From Pseudomonadota bacterium (lineage in GTDB: Bacteria; Desulfobacterota; Desulfobacteria; Desulfobacterales; Desulfobacteraceae): DNA of 7,944 nucleotides. Of the stretch, positions 1 to 5,596 are shown one piece after another. Positions within the stretch are counted from its first letter, which is position 1. Each line of letters begins with the position of its first letter. The translations under genes were made by a program, and so were the position numbers. Location of the stretch: positions 1-7,944 of the forward strand of contig JAHJDU010000535.1 in the NCBI GenBank assembly GCA_018812385.1, in the 5' to 3' direction. The notes beneath the pieces are model-generated. The model searched no databases, was not told the origin of the DNA, and saw only the letters and a program-made list of their open reading frames with translations.

Positions 1-445
1 CTTCCGCAAATGTCATAATATAGAGTTTGGCGTGTATATTCTGAGATGGATAAGCCCTTAATTCCAGTTTGCCGCTTCTAACCCATTTAATAAATTTCTT
101 TACGCCTTCTTCAACTTTTCTATTGTCTTCAGAACCCTCCATTTCTTTTTGAACAAGATTTTCAACTTCCTGCTTGGTTTCAGCATGGGAGAACTCAATT
201 TGTTGTTGCCTGGGTTTATTGGCCTTTCCCAGCAAATCAAAGGTTTGTCTGCTTGTGCTGATCCCAATAAGGATTCTTATTTTTTCTGTATGTTTCAAAG
301 ACTGGTAGATGGCGTGAAATCCACTGGAATAGAAGTAACCTACAAGGCAATCAAAGAATGAAGTGTCTTTAATAAGGACTTCAAACCGCTCTTTCAATGT
401 TTGGTTTTCTTGGTTGGTAATAAAAGTTAAATCCGCATTGGTCAT
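1..445 (-). CDS. PLD-like/helicase-type protein, N-terminal part (runs off left edge)
   Basis: An open frame of 148 codons starts at the ATG complementary to 443-445 and runs off the left edge without a stop. It begins MTNADLTFITNQ and contains a hydrophobic strand (VGYFYSSGF, about residues 35-43), a second strand (IRILIGIS, 56-63), a charged Lys/Glu-rich stretch (90-120) and NIHAKLY (136-142). H138 and K140 fit the HxK half of a phospholipase D HKD motif. This layout matches, from memory, the N-terminus of large proteins that join a PLD-like domain to a superfamily 2 helicase and often sit beside restriction or other defence genes. The helicase part would lie outside the window, so it is inferred. 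An in-frame TAA just upstream (458-460) leaves this ATG as the first start. The Shine-Dalgarno-like AAGG is rather far upstream (about 10 nt), and a three-codon ORF overlaps the start. Coding sense is well supported; function is tentative. Confidence 0.72.
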   Translation of the reverse strand, partial: MTNADLTFITNQENQTLKERFEVLIKDTSFFDCLVGYFYSSGFHAIYQSLKHTEKIRILIGISTSRQTFDLLGKANKPRQQQIEFSHAETKQEVENLVQKEMEGSEDNRKVEEGVKKFIKWVRSGKLELRAYPSQNIHAKLYIMTFAE

Positions 446-493
446 CTGGGCATTACCTTAGATTAAAATCTATTATGATGAAATTAAAAGAAA

Positions 494-521
494 AATATCA
501 TGTAAGCATGTAATTGGTCAA
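494..521 (-). promoter_or_regulatory. Predicted sigma70-type promoter of the PLD/helicase gene
   Basis: On the minus strand a TTGACC -35 box (complement of 516-521) is followed after 16 nt by GATATT (complement of 494-499), a 4/6 match to the -10 box. Transcription would begin near 487, about 40 nt before the start codon. The spacer carries two direct copies of ATGTAA (500-505 and 508-513), which could be an operator. Prediction from sequence only. Confidence 0.4.
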
Positions 522-536
522 GAATATTGTACCGCT

Positions 537-735
537 GGCACGACTGACCCTGTAGCAGGCTTTGGAAATCGCTTTGGAAGCACTTTCCGGACTTCATCAG
601 AAAGGAAAATTGATTGGTGTTATTTCCCATGTTTCTGCGCTGAAAGAAAGAATCAGTACTCAAATAAATATCATGCCTCTATCCAGAGGGAAAAGCAGTA
701 TAACCGGCCCGGGGTGCAAAGCTTTGCAGATCTGA
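537..735 (+). pseudogene. sbcC: Remnant of SbcC (nuclease SbcCD ATPase subunit) C-terminus
   Basis: From 559 to the TGA at 733-735 the frame reads ALEIALEAL, then HQKGKLIGVISHVSALKERI, then ITGPG. This is the conserved SbcC/Rad50-type C-terminal segment after the Walker B and D-loop, with the switch histidine in ISHV. Upstream in that frame a TAG sits at 553-555. In the neighbouring frame, 537-557 reads GTTDPVA, which aligns with the family D-loop GTLD followed by the helix, so one extra G near 558 accounts for the break. Homology fades before about 535. There is no start codon, ribosome binding site or N-terminal ATPase half, so only about 65 codons of a protein of roughly 1000 residues or more remain. 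SbcCD normally cleaves DNA hairpins and double-strand ends. The fragment abuts the promoter of the divergent PLD/helicase gene, suggesting a rearrangement removed the rest. Family identity is fairly sure; the history is inference. Confidence 0.75.
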
Positions 736-773
736 TTCATCAATGTTAATAGTGGTTTGGAATGAAATTTTGG

Positions 774-801
774 TTGACTTTCAATGCTTTTACTCTAATA
801 T
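774..801 (+). promoter_or_regulatory. Predicted promoter of the small two-gene unit
   Basis: TTGACT (774-779) and TAATAT (796-801) are separated by 16 nt and resemble sigma70 -35 and -10 boxes. Initiation would fall near 808, so the first gene (ATG at 810) would be nearly leaderless. Alternatively the true start site or promoter is elsewhere. Confidence 0.35.
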
Positions 802-809
802 CGGAATAA

Positions 810-1046
810 ATGAAAACCACACAATATTTTAAATATACAAGGCAAAGATCTGATCGCATAAAAATTAAAGACGAATGGATTAATTTTGTGATACAATATC
901 CAAAAAAGGTTGACATTCAGACCGATGGCCGGATCAGAAAATGGGCAAAGATACAGGAGATTGATAAATATCTCCGGGTGATCTTATTGGAGGATGGGGA
1001 GACAATTCATAACGCCTTTTTTGACCGGTCTTTTAAGGAGGACTAA
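810..1046 (+). CDS. Small DUF4258-like protein, putative toxin partner
   Basis: A 78-residue, basic and compact protein with no signal peptide or membrane segment. Visible conserved-looking parts are an Arg-rich N-terminus (RQRSDR, 11-16), DEWINFVI (21-28), DGRIRKW (39-45), and a C-terminal block with KYLRVILL (53-60), DGETIHNAFFDR (62-73) and SFKED. This pattern (Trp-containing helix, Pro, DGR turn, YLRV strand, HNAFFDR ending) resembles the DUF4258 group, whose members have been likened to RelE/BrnT-like small toxins; I have not been able to test this by search. It is followed 3 nt later by a DUF2283 gene whose ribosome site lies inside this gene's 3' end, so the two are co-translated. The start at 810 has only a weak GGA upstream. 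Toxin activity is inference from size and pairing. Confidence 0.75.
   Translation: MKTTQYFKYTRQRSDRIKIKDEWINFVIQYPKKVDIQTDGRIRKWAKIQEIDKYLRVILLEDGETIHNAFFDRSFKED
1035..1041 (+). promoter_or_regulatory. Strong Shine-Dalgarno inside the 3' end of the upstream gene
   Basis: AAGGAGG lies within the last codons of the first small gene and 8 nt before the ATG at 1050. It selects 1050 over the ATG at 1046, which overlaps the upstream stop and opens only a short frame. The downstream partner is therefore probably translated much better than the weakly led first gene. Confidence 0.75.
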
Positions 1047-1049
1047 TGT

Positions 1050-1256
1050 ATGAAAGTAAAATATTTTTCTGATACAGACACAGCTCATATGGAATTTACG
1101 GATAAAAATGTCTATGAAACAAAAGAGATAAGTGAAAATATCTATATAGACATTGATGAAAAAGGCAATATCGTGAACATGACAGTCGAACACGCAAAAG
1201 CTAATGCAGGACTGTGGGAATTTTCATATCAAGAAATGTCTCATCAAACCACATAA
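1050..1256 (+). CDS. DUF2283 family small protein, putative antitoxin partner
   Basis: A 68-residue acidic protein starting MKVKYFSDTDTAHMEF, followed by ETKEISENIYIDIDEKGNIV (24-43), and VEHAKAN. The order 'KxxYxxxxDxxxxxF', then an acidic E-I-x-x-x-I-x-x-D-x-D-x-x-G-x-I-V hairpin, is characteristic of DUF2283, a short beta-rich family often found beside small DUF4258-like genes. It is preceded by a near-perfect AAGGAGG site. Compared with typical family members it has a short extra C-terminal tail (about 55-68). An antitoxin or immunity role is suggested by the gene order and the differing translation signals, but is not proven. No DNA-binding motif is visible, so any regulation of its own promoter cannot be claimed. 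Confidence 0.8.
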   Translation: MKVKYFSDTDTAHMEFTDKNVYETKEISENIYIDIDEKGNIVNMTVEHAKANAGLWEFSYQEMSHQTT

Positions 1257-1385
1257 AATGTCGAACATCAGCTTGGAAAAGGATGCTCATTACGTTACAC
1301 TTTATTCGCACCTTGTAAGATAGACGTTGGGCGGTCAAATAATACCATCTCAAAGGAATAATGACTGTCACAAATAATATGCATT
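1257..1385 (+). other. Non-coding tail after the small gene pair, weakly attC-like
   Basis: No credible ORF. The segment starts right after the DUF2283 stop with TGTCGAACATCAGCTTGG (1260-1277) and carries GATAGACGTTGGGC (1319-1332) some 50 nt later. GTTGGGC fits the integron attC right core GTTRRRY. The left GTCGAAC does not fully fit RYYYAAC, and the arms pair poorly, so this is at most a decayed cassette end. The remainder (1333-1385) is plain AT-rich sequence. Confidence 0.25.
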
Positions 1386-1431
1386 AAAAAGGGGCTGTTT
1401 CCACAAGTTGATGGGAAACAGCCCCTTTTTT
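1386..1431. terminator. Bidirectional intrinsic terminator
   Basis: A perfect 12-bp stem, GGGGCTGTTTCC (1391-1402) with GGAAACAGCCCC (1414-1425), closes an 11-nt loop. It is flanked by AAAAA on the left (1386-1390) and TTTTTT on the right (1426-1431), giving a T-run after the hairpin on both strands. It lies 20 nt past the fadA stop and about 130 nt past the small gene pair, so it can end both convergent transcription units. Confidence 0.92.
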
Positions 1432-1450
1432 AGAACAAGGAGGTTATACT

Positions 1451-2629
1451 CTATACTCTTTCAAATATGGCTGCAGCGCCCATTCCACCGCCAATGCACA
1501 TGGAAACAATACCATATTTCCCATTGACCTCTTTGAGGTTGGCAAGGCAGGTGGCTGTCAGTTTGGCACCCGTGCACCCCAGAGGATGGCCCAATGCAAT
1601 GGCGCCGCCATGAATATTGATTCTGTCCATATACTTTTCAATGCCCAGTTCCCTGATGCAGTAAATGGCCTGGGAAGCAAATGCTTCATTGATTTCAAAG
1701 ATATCAATATCATCAATGGAAAACCCTGCCTGCTCAAGAACTTTTGGAATGGCATAAAGTGGCCCTACGCCCATTTCATCGGATTTGCATCCTATGGTTG
1801 CATAGGAAATAAGCTTTGCAATAGGTTCAAGCCCTAGTTCATCACATTTTTCTTTTGATGCGATAATGGTTGCAGCTGCCCCATCCGTTGTCTGGGAAGA
1901 GTTCCCGGCTGTGACACTGCCCGTGGCAGAAAAAACCGCCCGAAGCTTTGAAAGCCCTTCAGCTGAGGATACCCTGATGCCATCATCGTGTTCAACAACG
2001 AATGTTTCTTTTTTGTAGGTGCCGTCTGCCTGTTTGACATATTTAACAGCGGGCGTGGGAACAATTTCAGTAAAAAGACCGTTGTCTCTGGCTCTTGCTG
2101 CCTTAGTCTGGGAATTTGCAGCAAACTTATCCTGGTCTTGTCTGGATACATTGTATCGGGAGGCGACATTTTCTGCGGTAATACCCATGGAAATATAGTT
2201 TTCCGGGTTGGTTCGAGAAAATTCAGGATGAGGGCGGGGCAGGTTTCCTCCCATGGGAACAAAGGTCATGGATTCAAGGCCGGCACCCATTGTCACATCT
2301 GACCAGCCCATCTGGACCCTTGCAGATGCAAGTGCAATGGCTTCAAGGCCGGATGCGCAGAATCTGTTAACGGTTGCACCGGATACTTTTTCGGGAAAGC
2401 CAGCCATTTGATTTGCAACCCTGCCTATGTTGAGACCCTGCTCCGCTTCAGGAAAGGCACAGCCGATCATCACATCATCAAAATGGTCAAATTCAAGATT
2501 TTTGGTTCTTTCAACAGCAGATCTCATGATGAAAGAAATAAGTTCTTCAGGTCTTGTCTGGTTGAACAGACCTCTATTCTGTTTGCAGCCAGGGGTTCTG
2601 ACCGATTGTACAATATATGCGTCTTGCAT
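1451..2629 (-). CDS. fadA: Acetyl-CoA C-acyltransferase (3-ketoacyl-CoA thiolase)
   Basis: A 392-residue cytoplasmic thiolase of usual length. It would split 3-ketoacyl-CoA with CoA to acetyl-CoA and a shortened acyl-CoA, the last step of a beta-oxidation cycle. The start MQDAYIVQSVRTP is typical. The nucleophile is C91 in VNRFCASGLEA. NEAF is at 314-317, the active-site H348 lies in GGAIALGHPLG, and the second cysteine C378 lies in CIGGGMGAA, so all catalytic residues are present. The gene follows fadN by 15 nt and its Shine-Dalgarno overlaps the fadN stop, so the two are co-transcribed and probably translationally coupled. This is the fadN-fadA order of the Bacillus fadNAE operon, but here a terminator follows directly and no fadE acyl-CoA dehydrogenase is attached. 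Substrate chain length cannot be read from the sequence; a biosynthetic acetoacetyl-CoA thiolase is less likely given the partner. Confidence 0.95.
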   Translation of the reverse strand: MQDAYIVQSVRTPGCKQNRGLFNQTRPEELISFIMRSAVERTKNLEFDHFDDVMIGCAFPEAEQGLNIGRVANQMAGFPEKVSGATVNRFCASGLEAIALASARVQMGWSDVTMGAGLESMTFVPMGGNLPRPHPEFSRTNPENYISMGITAENVASRYNVSRQDQDKFAANSQTKAARARDNGLFTEIVPTPAVKYVKQADGTYKKETFVVEHDDGIRVSSAEGLSKLRAVFSATGSVTAGNSSQTTDGAAATIIASKEKCDELGLEPIAKLISYATIGCKSDEMGVGPLYAIPKVLEQAGFSIDDIDIFEINEAFASQAIYCIRELGIEKYMDRINIHGGAIALGHPLGCTGAKLTATCLANLKEVNGKYGIVSMCIGGGMGAAAIFERV

Positions 2630-2638
2630 GACTTTGGT

Positions 2639-2645
2639 CCTCCTT
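2639..2645 (-). promoter_or_regulatory. fadA ribosome binding site overlapping the fadN stop codon
   Basis: On the minus strand AAGGAGG (complement of 2639-2645) begins with the last A of the fadN TAA stop and lies 9 nt before the fadA ATG. The overlap favours re-initiation by ribosomes ending fadN, which would keep the two enzyme subunits in proportion. Confidence 0.8.
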
Positions 2646-5053
2646 TAGTTTCTGAGTGGTTTACCGGTTTTGAGCATGTGGTCGATTCTGGCAATGGTTT
2701 TTTCTTCTTTGCAGAAGTCAACAAATGCTTCTCTTTCAAGTTTCAGGATAGTGTCTTCATCAACTAAACTCCCTGTTTTTACTTCACCACCACTCATCAC
2801 ATATGCAATTCGTTTGGCAAGGAATGCATCATAGTCGCTCATGAACTTGCCATTGAGCATGTTGAAGATTTCCGCATTCACCATTCCCTGACCTGCATCT
2901 CCCATGACAATAAGGGGCTGTTTGGCAGGCGGTACATACCCGTCATCCACCATTTTAAGGACTTCTTTTTTGGCTTCGCCGATGAGATTGTCACGGTTGA
3001 ATACGATCCTGTCAGCCTGGCCGAGAAAACCATTACCCATTGCCTGGGCAGCAGACATGGAGACAGCCGCCATTGCAATATTCATAAAGGCCGGTACAAA
3101 GAATTTGGCCAGGTTTGTGTCTTTTGCTGTTTTGGCCGGAAGGGCATTGATATATTTTTTCCACAGGTTCATGGTTCCGCCGCCGGCAGGAAGCAGACCC
3201 ACACCGATTTCCACAAGTCCCATATAAAGTTCTGAATGGGCGACCATTTTATCTGCACTGAGGCAGATTTCACATCCACCACCAAGTACCAGGCCGTAAG
3301 GTGCTGCAACTACGGGGAAAGCAGAATATTTTGCTCTCTGGATGCCCTCATGCCCTTTTTTCAGGAAGGCATCGATTTCAGCATATTTTTTGTCACGGCA
3401 GAGCTTTAAAACCAAACCAAGATCAGCACCAGCGGAAAATGCGCCCGGCATACCGCCGGCCTCATTTCCAATGACAAGTCCTGCCCCGTTTTTATCCACA
3501 TAATCAAGGGCAACACCTATGGAATCCATGATCTCTTCATTGAGAGCATTCATTTTTGTGTGGAATTCAATACAGAAGACATCATCACCGATATCCACAA
3601 GACTGGCGGATTTATTTCCCATGACGGTTTTATTGTTGCCTTTGGCTGCTGCAATGGAGACCATGTTTTTACCGACAGGCACTTTTTTATAGGAAGAAGA
3701 AGCAAAATCATAGAAATATTTGATACCGCTTTCAAGTTTGTAAAAGCAGGTGTTACCGTTTTTAAGCATCTCTTTTACATTAACCGGAATATCAAGACCT
3801 TGTTTTTCTATCCGTTCAACAGCCTCTTTAACACCATAGGCATCCCAGATTTCAAAGGGGCCCATTTCAAAGTTGTATCCCCATTTCATGGAGTTGTCTA
3901 TTTCAATGATGGTATCGGCAATTTCAGGAATCCTGTTGGCCGCATATAGGAAACTATTGGCAGCCATCTTCCAGGCAAATTGAGCACCTTTGTCATCCCC
4001 TTTGAGAACGCAGTCTACTTTTTCTTTTAAGGTAGCTTTCTTCTTTGCTTCATCAATACATGGGAAACTGGGCCTTGCCAGGTCTTCATATTCCATGGTT
4101 AAGGGGTTCAGAACCTTTCTTAATTTTTTCCATTCCGGGGTCAGCTCGGTTTTATAAAAACCTGCCTTGGTCTTGTTGCCCAGAAGATTTTTTTCAGCCA
4201 TTTTCCCAACAAACTCGGGAAGGAGCAACGCCTCTCTCTGTTCATCATCCGGGCAGAGTTCATAGGAGTTTTTACAGACATTAATTACCGTGTCAAGGCC
4301 AACCAGGTCAACTGTTTTAAAGATAGCTGTTCTCGGACGGCCAAGGGCAGGACCGAAGATGGCATCCACTTCAGGGATGGTAATCTTGTCTTCAACCATG
4401 GCTTTCATGATGGCCCCGATCCCCTGGATACCGATGCGGTTGCCCACAAAGTTGGGGGTATCTTTTGCCCAGACAATACCTTTGCCCAGGTTTTTCTCAC
4501 CAAATCTTGCAATAAATTCAAGAATTTCAGGGAGGGTATCTGCACCAGGGATGAGCTCTAAAAGGTGCATATAGCGAACAGGATTGAAAAAATGAGTTCC
4601 CATGAAATGTTCTTTGAATTCTTTGGAAAAGCCTTCACAAATAGCTTGCAGAGGGATACCGGAAGTATTTGTGGTTACAATGGAACCAGGCTTCCTTACT
4701 TTTTCGACCTTTGTGAAAAGAGCTCTTTTAATGCCAAGTTTTTCAACAACAACCTCAATGATCCAGTCGCAGTCAGCCAAAGTCTCAATATCATCTTCAA
4801 GATTTCCGATGGTGATGAGCCCGGCATCTTTTTTGTTGAAAAATAAAGAGGGGCTTGAAGCCAGTGCAGCATCAAGGCCTGCTTTTACGATTCGGTTGCG
4901 GGCAGTCGGATCATTTTTTTCTTCGTCTTTTAAATCAAATGGAACGATATCCAAAAGCTGCACCTTTACACCGGCCCCGGCAAGAAGGGCAGCAATACCG
5001 CCTCCCATGATTCCGGACCCAAGCACTGCCGCTTTTCTAACTTTTCTTATCAT
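2645..5053 (-). CDS. fadN: FadN-type 3-hydroxyacyl-CoA dehydrogenase/enoyl-CoA hydratase fusion
   Basis: An 802-residue bifunctional beta-oxidation enzyme that would hydrate enoyl-CoA and oxidise the 3-hydroxyacyl-CoA with NAD. The N-terminal half is the dehydrogenase: Rossmann motif GSGIMG (12-17), S131, H154 in GTHFFNP, E166 and N205 in NFVGNR, matching the Ser-His-Glu-Asn set of the family; the helical C-domain follows (to about 410). The crotonase domain is C-terminal: oxyanion loop FSAGADL (539-545), GGGCE with E595, and VEIGVG with E615, so both hydratase glutamates are kept. This dehydrogenase-first order is that of Bacillus subtilis FadN (about 790 residues, also ending GKPLRN), and the reverse of E. 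coli FadB. AGGAGG (complement of 5059-5064) lies 5 nt before the ATG. It heads the fadN-fadA operon and has a palindromic operator about 40-55 bp upstream, suggesting repression relieved by long-chain acyl-CoA. The protein is complete, with no frameshift. Confidence 0.95.
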   Translation of the reverse strand: MIRKVRKAAVLGSGIMGGGIAALLAGAGVKVQLLDIVPFDLKDEEKNDPTARNRIVKAGLDAALASSPSLFFNKKDAGLITIGNLEDDIETLADCDWIIEVVVEKLGIKRALFTKVEKVRKPGSIVTTNTSGIPLQAICEGFSKEFKEHFMGTHFFNPVRYMHLLELIPGADTLPEILEFIARFGEKNLGKGIVWAKDTPNFVGNRIGIQGIGAIMKAMVEDKITIPEVDAIFGPALGRPRTAIFKTVDLVGLDTVINVCKNSYELCPDDEQREALLLPEFVGKMAEKNLLGNKTKAGFYKTELTPEWKKLRKVLNPLTMEYEDLARPSFPCIDEAKKKATLKEKVDCVLKGDDKGAQFAWKMAANSFLYAANRIPEIADTIIEIDNSMKWGYNFEMGPFEIWDAYGVKEAVERIEKQGLDIPVNVKEMLKNGNTCFYKLESGIKYFYDFASSSYKKVPVGKNMVSIAAAKGNNKTVMGNKSASLVDIGDDVFCIEFHTKMNALNEEIMDSIGVALDYVDKNGAGLVIGNEAGGMPGAFSAGADLGLVLKLCRDKKYAEIDAFLKKGHEGIQRAKYSAFPVVAAPYGLVLGGGCEICLSADKMVAHSELYMGLVEIGVGLLPAGGGTMNLWKKYINALPAKTAKDTNLAKFFVPAFMNIAMAAVSMSAAQAMGNGFLGQADRIVFNRDNLIGEAKKEVLKMVDDGYVPPAKQPLIVMGDAGQGMVNAEIFNMLNGKFMSDYDAFLAKRIAYVMSGGEVKTGSLVDEDTILKLEREAFVDFCKEEKTIARIDHMLKTGKPLRN

Positions 5054-5091
5054 AATTTCCTCCTAGATAGTTCAAGGGTTATTTAATATTT

Positions 5092-5107
5092 ATGAATGAG
5101 TATTCAT
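5092..5107. promoter_or_regulatory. Palindromic operator 1, FadR(TetR)-like
   Basis: ATGAATGAGTATTCAT has 6-bp inverted arms. Read as TGAATGA-GTAT-TCATT it closely follows the Bacillus subtilis FadR consensus (TGAATGA, 4 nt, TCATTCA), differing mainly at the last two bases. It sits just downstream of the predicted fadN -10 box, covering the transcription start, the classic position for repression. The regulator gene is not in the window. Confidence 0.65.
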
Positions 5108-5112
5108 TTTTG

Positions 5113-5140
5113 ATTAACAAATAATCGCCTTGAATGTCAA
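5113..5140 (-). promoter_or_regulatory. Predicted fadNA promoter
   Basis: On the minus strand a perfect TTGACA (complement of 5135-5140) is separated by 16 nt from GTTAAT (complement of 5113-5118), a 4/6 -10 match. Initiation would fall near 5106, inside operator 1, leaving a leader of about 50 nt before the fadN ATG. Confidence 0.5.
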
Positions 5141-5264
5141 GAAAAATTATTGAGAAAAAAACATGGGTTTATCTAAAAAATTTTCATTCAATTTCAAACT
5201 GTTATATATATTGATTCTTTAAAGTTGATCACATTGATATCCAATGCAAAAAAAAGAAAATCCT

Positions 5265-5280
5265 ATGAATGCTCATTCAT
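5265..5280. promoter_or_regulatory. Palindromic operator 2, FadR(TetR)-like
   Basis: ATGAATGCTCATTCAT has perfect 7-bp arms around a 2-nt centre. Its reverse complement differs from operator 1 at one base of 16. A possible minus-strand promoter abuts it: TATCAT (complement of 5279-5284), 17 nt, and a poor -35 (complement of 5302-5307). It could therefore control a second upstream fadN start, act by looping with operator 1, or affect the plus-strand operon about 320 bp away. Confidence 0.65.
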
Positions 5281-5322
5281 GATAAGGTTTCAGCAATCCT
5301 CGATGAAAATAATGAATGAACA

Positions 5323-5421
5323 ATGGGTTTCATAGAAGAGGGCCTTCCAAAAATTTTTATTTTTGCTCCAATTGTGGAAAATCGGAAGGGCAAACATATG
5401 GGATGGTTGAACAAACTGTAA
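5323..5421 (+). other. 32-codon micro-ORF of uncertain reality
   Basis: An ATG at 5323 opens 32 codons to TAA at 5419-5421, coding for a basic peptide ending KHMGWLNKL. It lies in the least AT-rich block of the divergent region. No Shine-Dalgarno is visible upstream and I do not recognise the peptide. It could be a decayed gene end, a leader ORF or chance. Confidence 0.15.
5343..5389. repeat. Nested inverted repeat in the divergent region
   Basis: Outer arms CCTTCC (5343-5348) and GGAAGG (5384-5389) enclose an inner hairpin CCA-ATTG-TGG whose flanks TTTT and AAAA can also pair. The structure is imperfect and lacks a downstream T-run, so it is not a standard terminator. It may be an RNA fold or chance in AT-rich sequence. 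Confidence 0.3.
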
Positions 5422-5486
5422 TGAAATGAATATCTTTAAAAAAAATTCAGTAAAAAAAATTAAAATTAAAATGTTCAAAATAAATA

Positions 5487-5515
5487 TTGATTTCATTAAA
5501 TAAATATTTTATTAG
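5487..5515 (+). promoter_or_regulatory. Possible promoter of the carboxylase operon
   Basis: TTGATT (5487-5492), 17 nt and TATTAG (5510-5515) each match 4/6 of the sigma70 boxes and would give a leader of about 75 nt. The surrounding sequence is so AT-rich that several weaker alternatives exist. No full operator palindrome overlaps it. Confidence 0.3.
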
Positions 5516-5596
5516 GATTATTCAGGATAGAATTGTAATTCTTATCAGTATATAGAAAAACAGAACTGGGAATAAATAAAAAGAGGTGAATACACA

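Larger units (their letters stand above)
5054..5596. other. Divergent regulatory region between fadN and the carboxylase operon
   Basis: A 543-bp, very AT-rich region with no convincing gene. In order it holds the fadN ribosome site, an operator overlapping the predicted fadN start of transcription, a minus-strand promoter, a half-site TCATTCA (5184-5190), the second operator (5265-5280), a half-site TGAATGA (5313-5319), a less AT-rich block (about 5320-5420) with a nested inverted repeat and a 32-codon ORF, and an A/T-only-like tract before the carboxylase promoter. It is long for a simple divergent promoter, so a lost gene or a small RNA is possible, but I cannot show either. Confidence 0.7.

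Noticed and set aside
149..361. Plus-strand 70-codon frame near the left edge
   Set aside because: It is antisense to the much more convincing minus-strand PLD-like reading frame and has no recognisable family pattern.
984..1193. Minus-strand 69-codon frame across the small gene pair
   Set aside because: It is a shadow of two well-supported small genes with a proper Shine-Dalgarno and family patterns.
2408..2767. Plus-strand frames across the fadA/fadN junction
   Set aside because: They lie antisense to catalytic-residue-bearing parts of fadA and fadN and encode no recognisable protein.
5290..5496. Minus-strand 68-codon hydrophobic frame in the divergent region
   Set aside because: Ile/Phe/Leu-rich composition is what AT-rich DNA gives by chance; there is no clear ribosome site, and it overlaps the other signals there.
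5530..5541. Palindrome GAATTGTAATTC upstream of the carboxylase gene
   Set aside because: Five-bp AT-rich arms are expected by chance in this region, and no second copy was seen.
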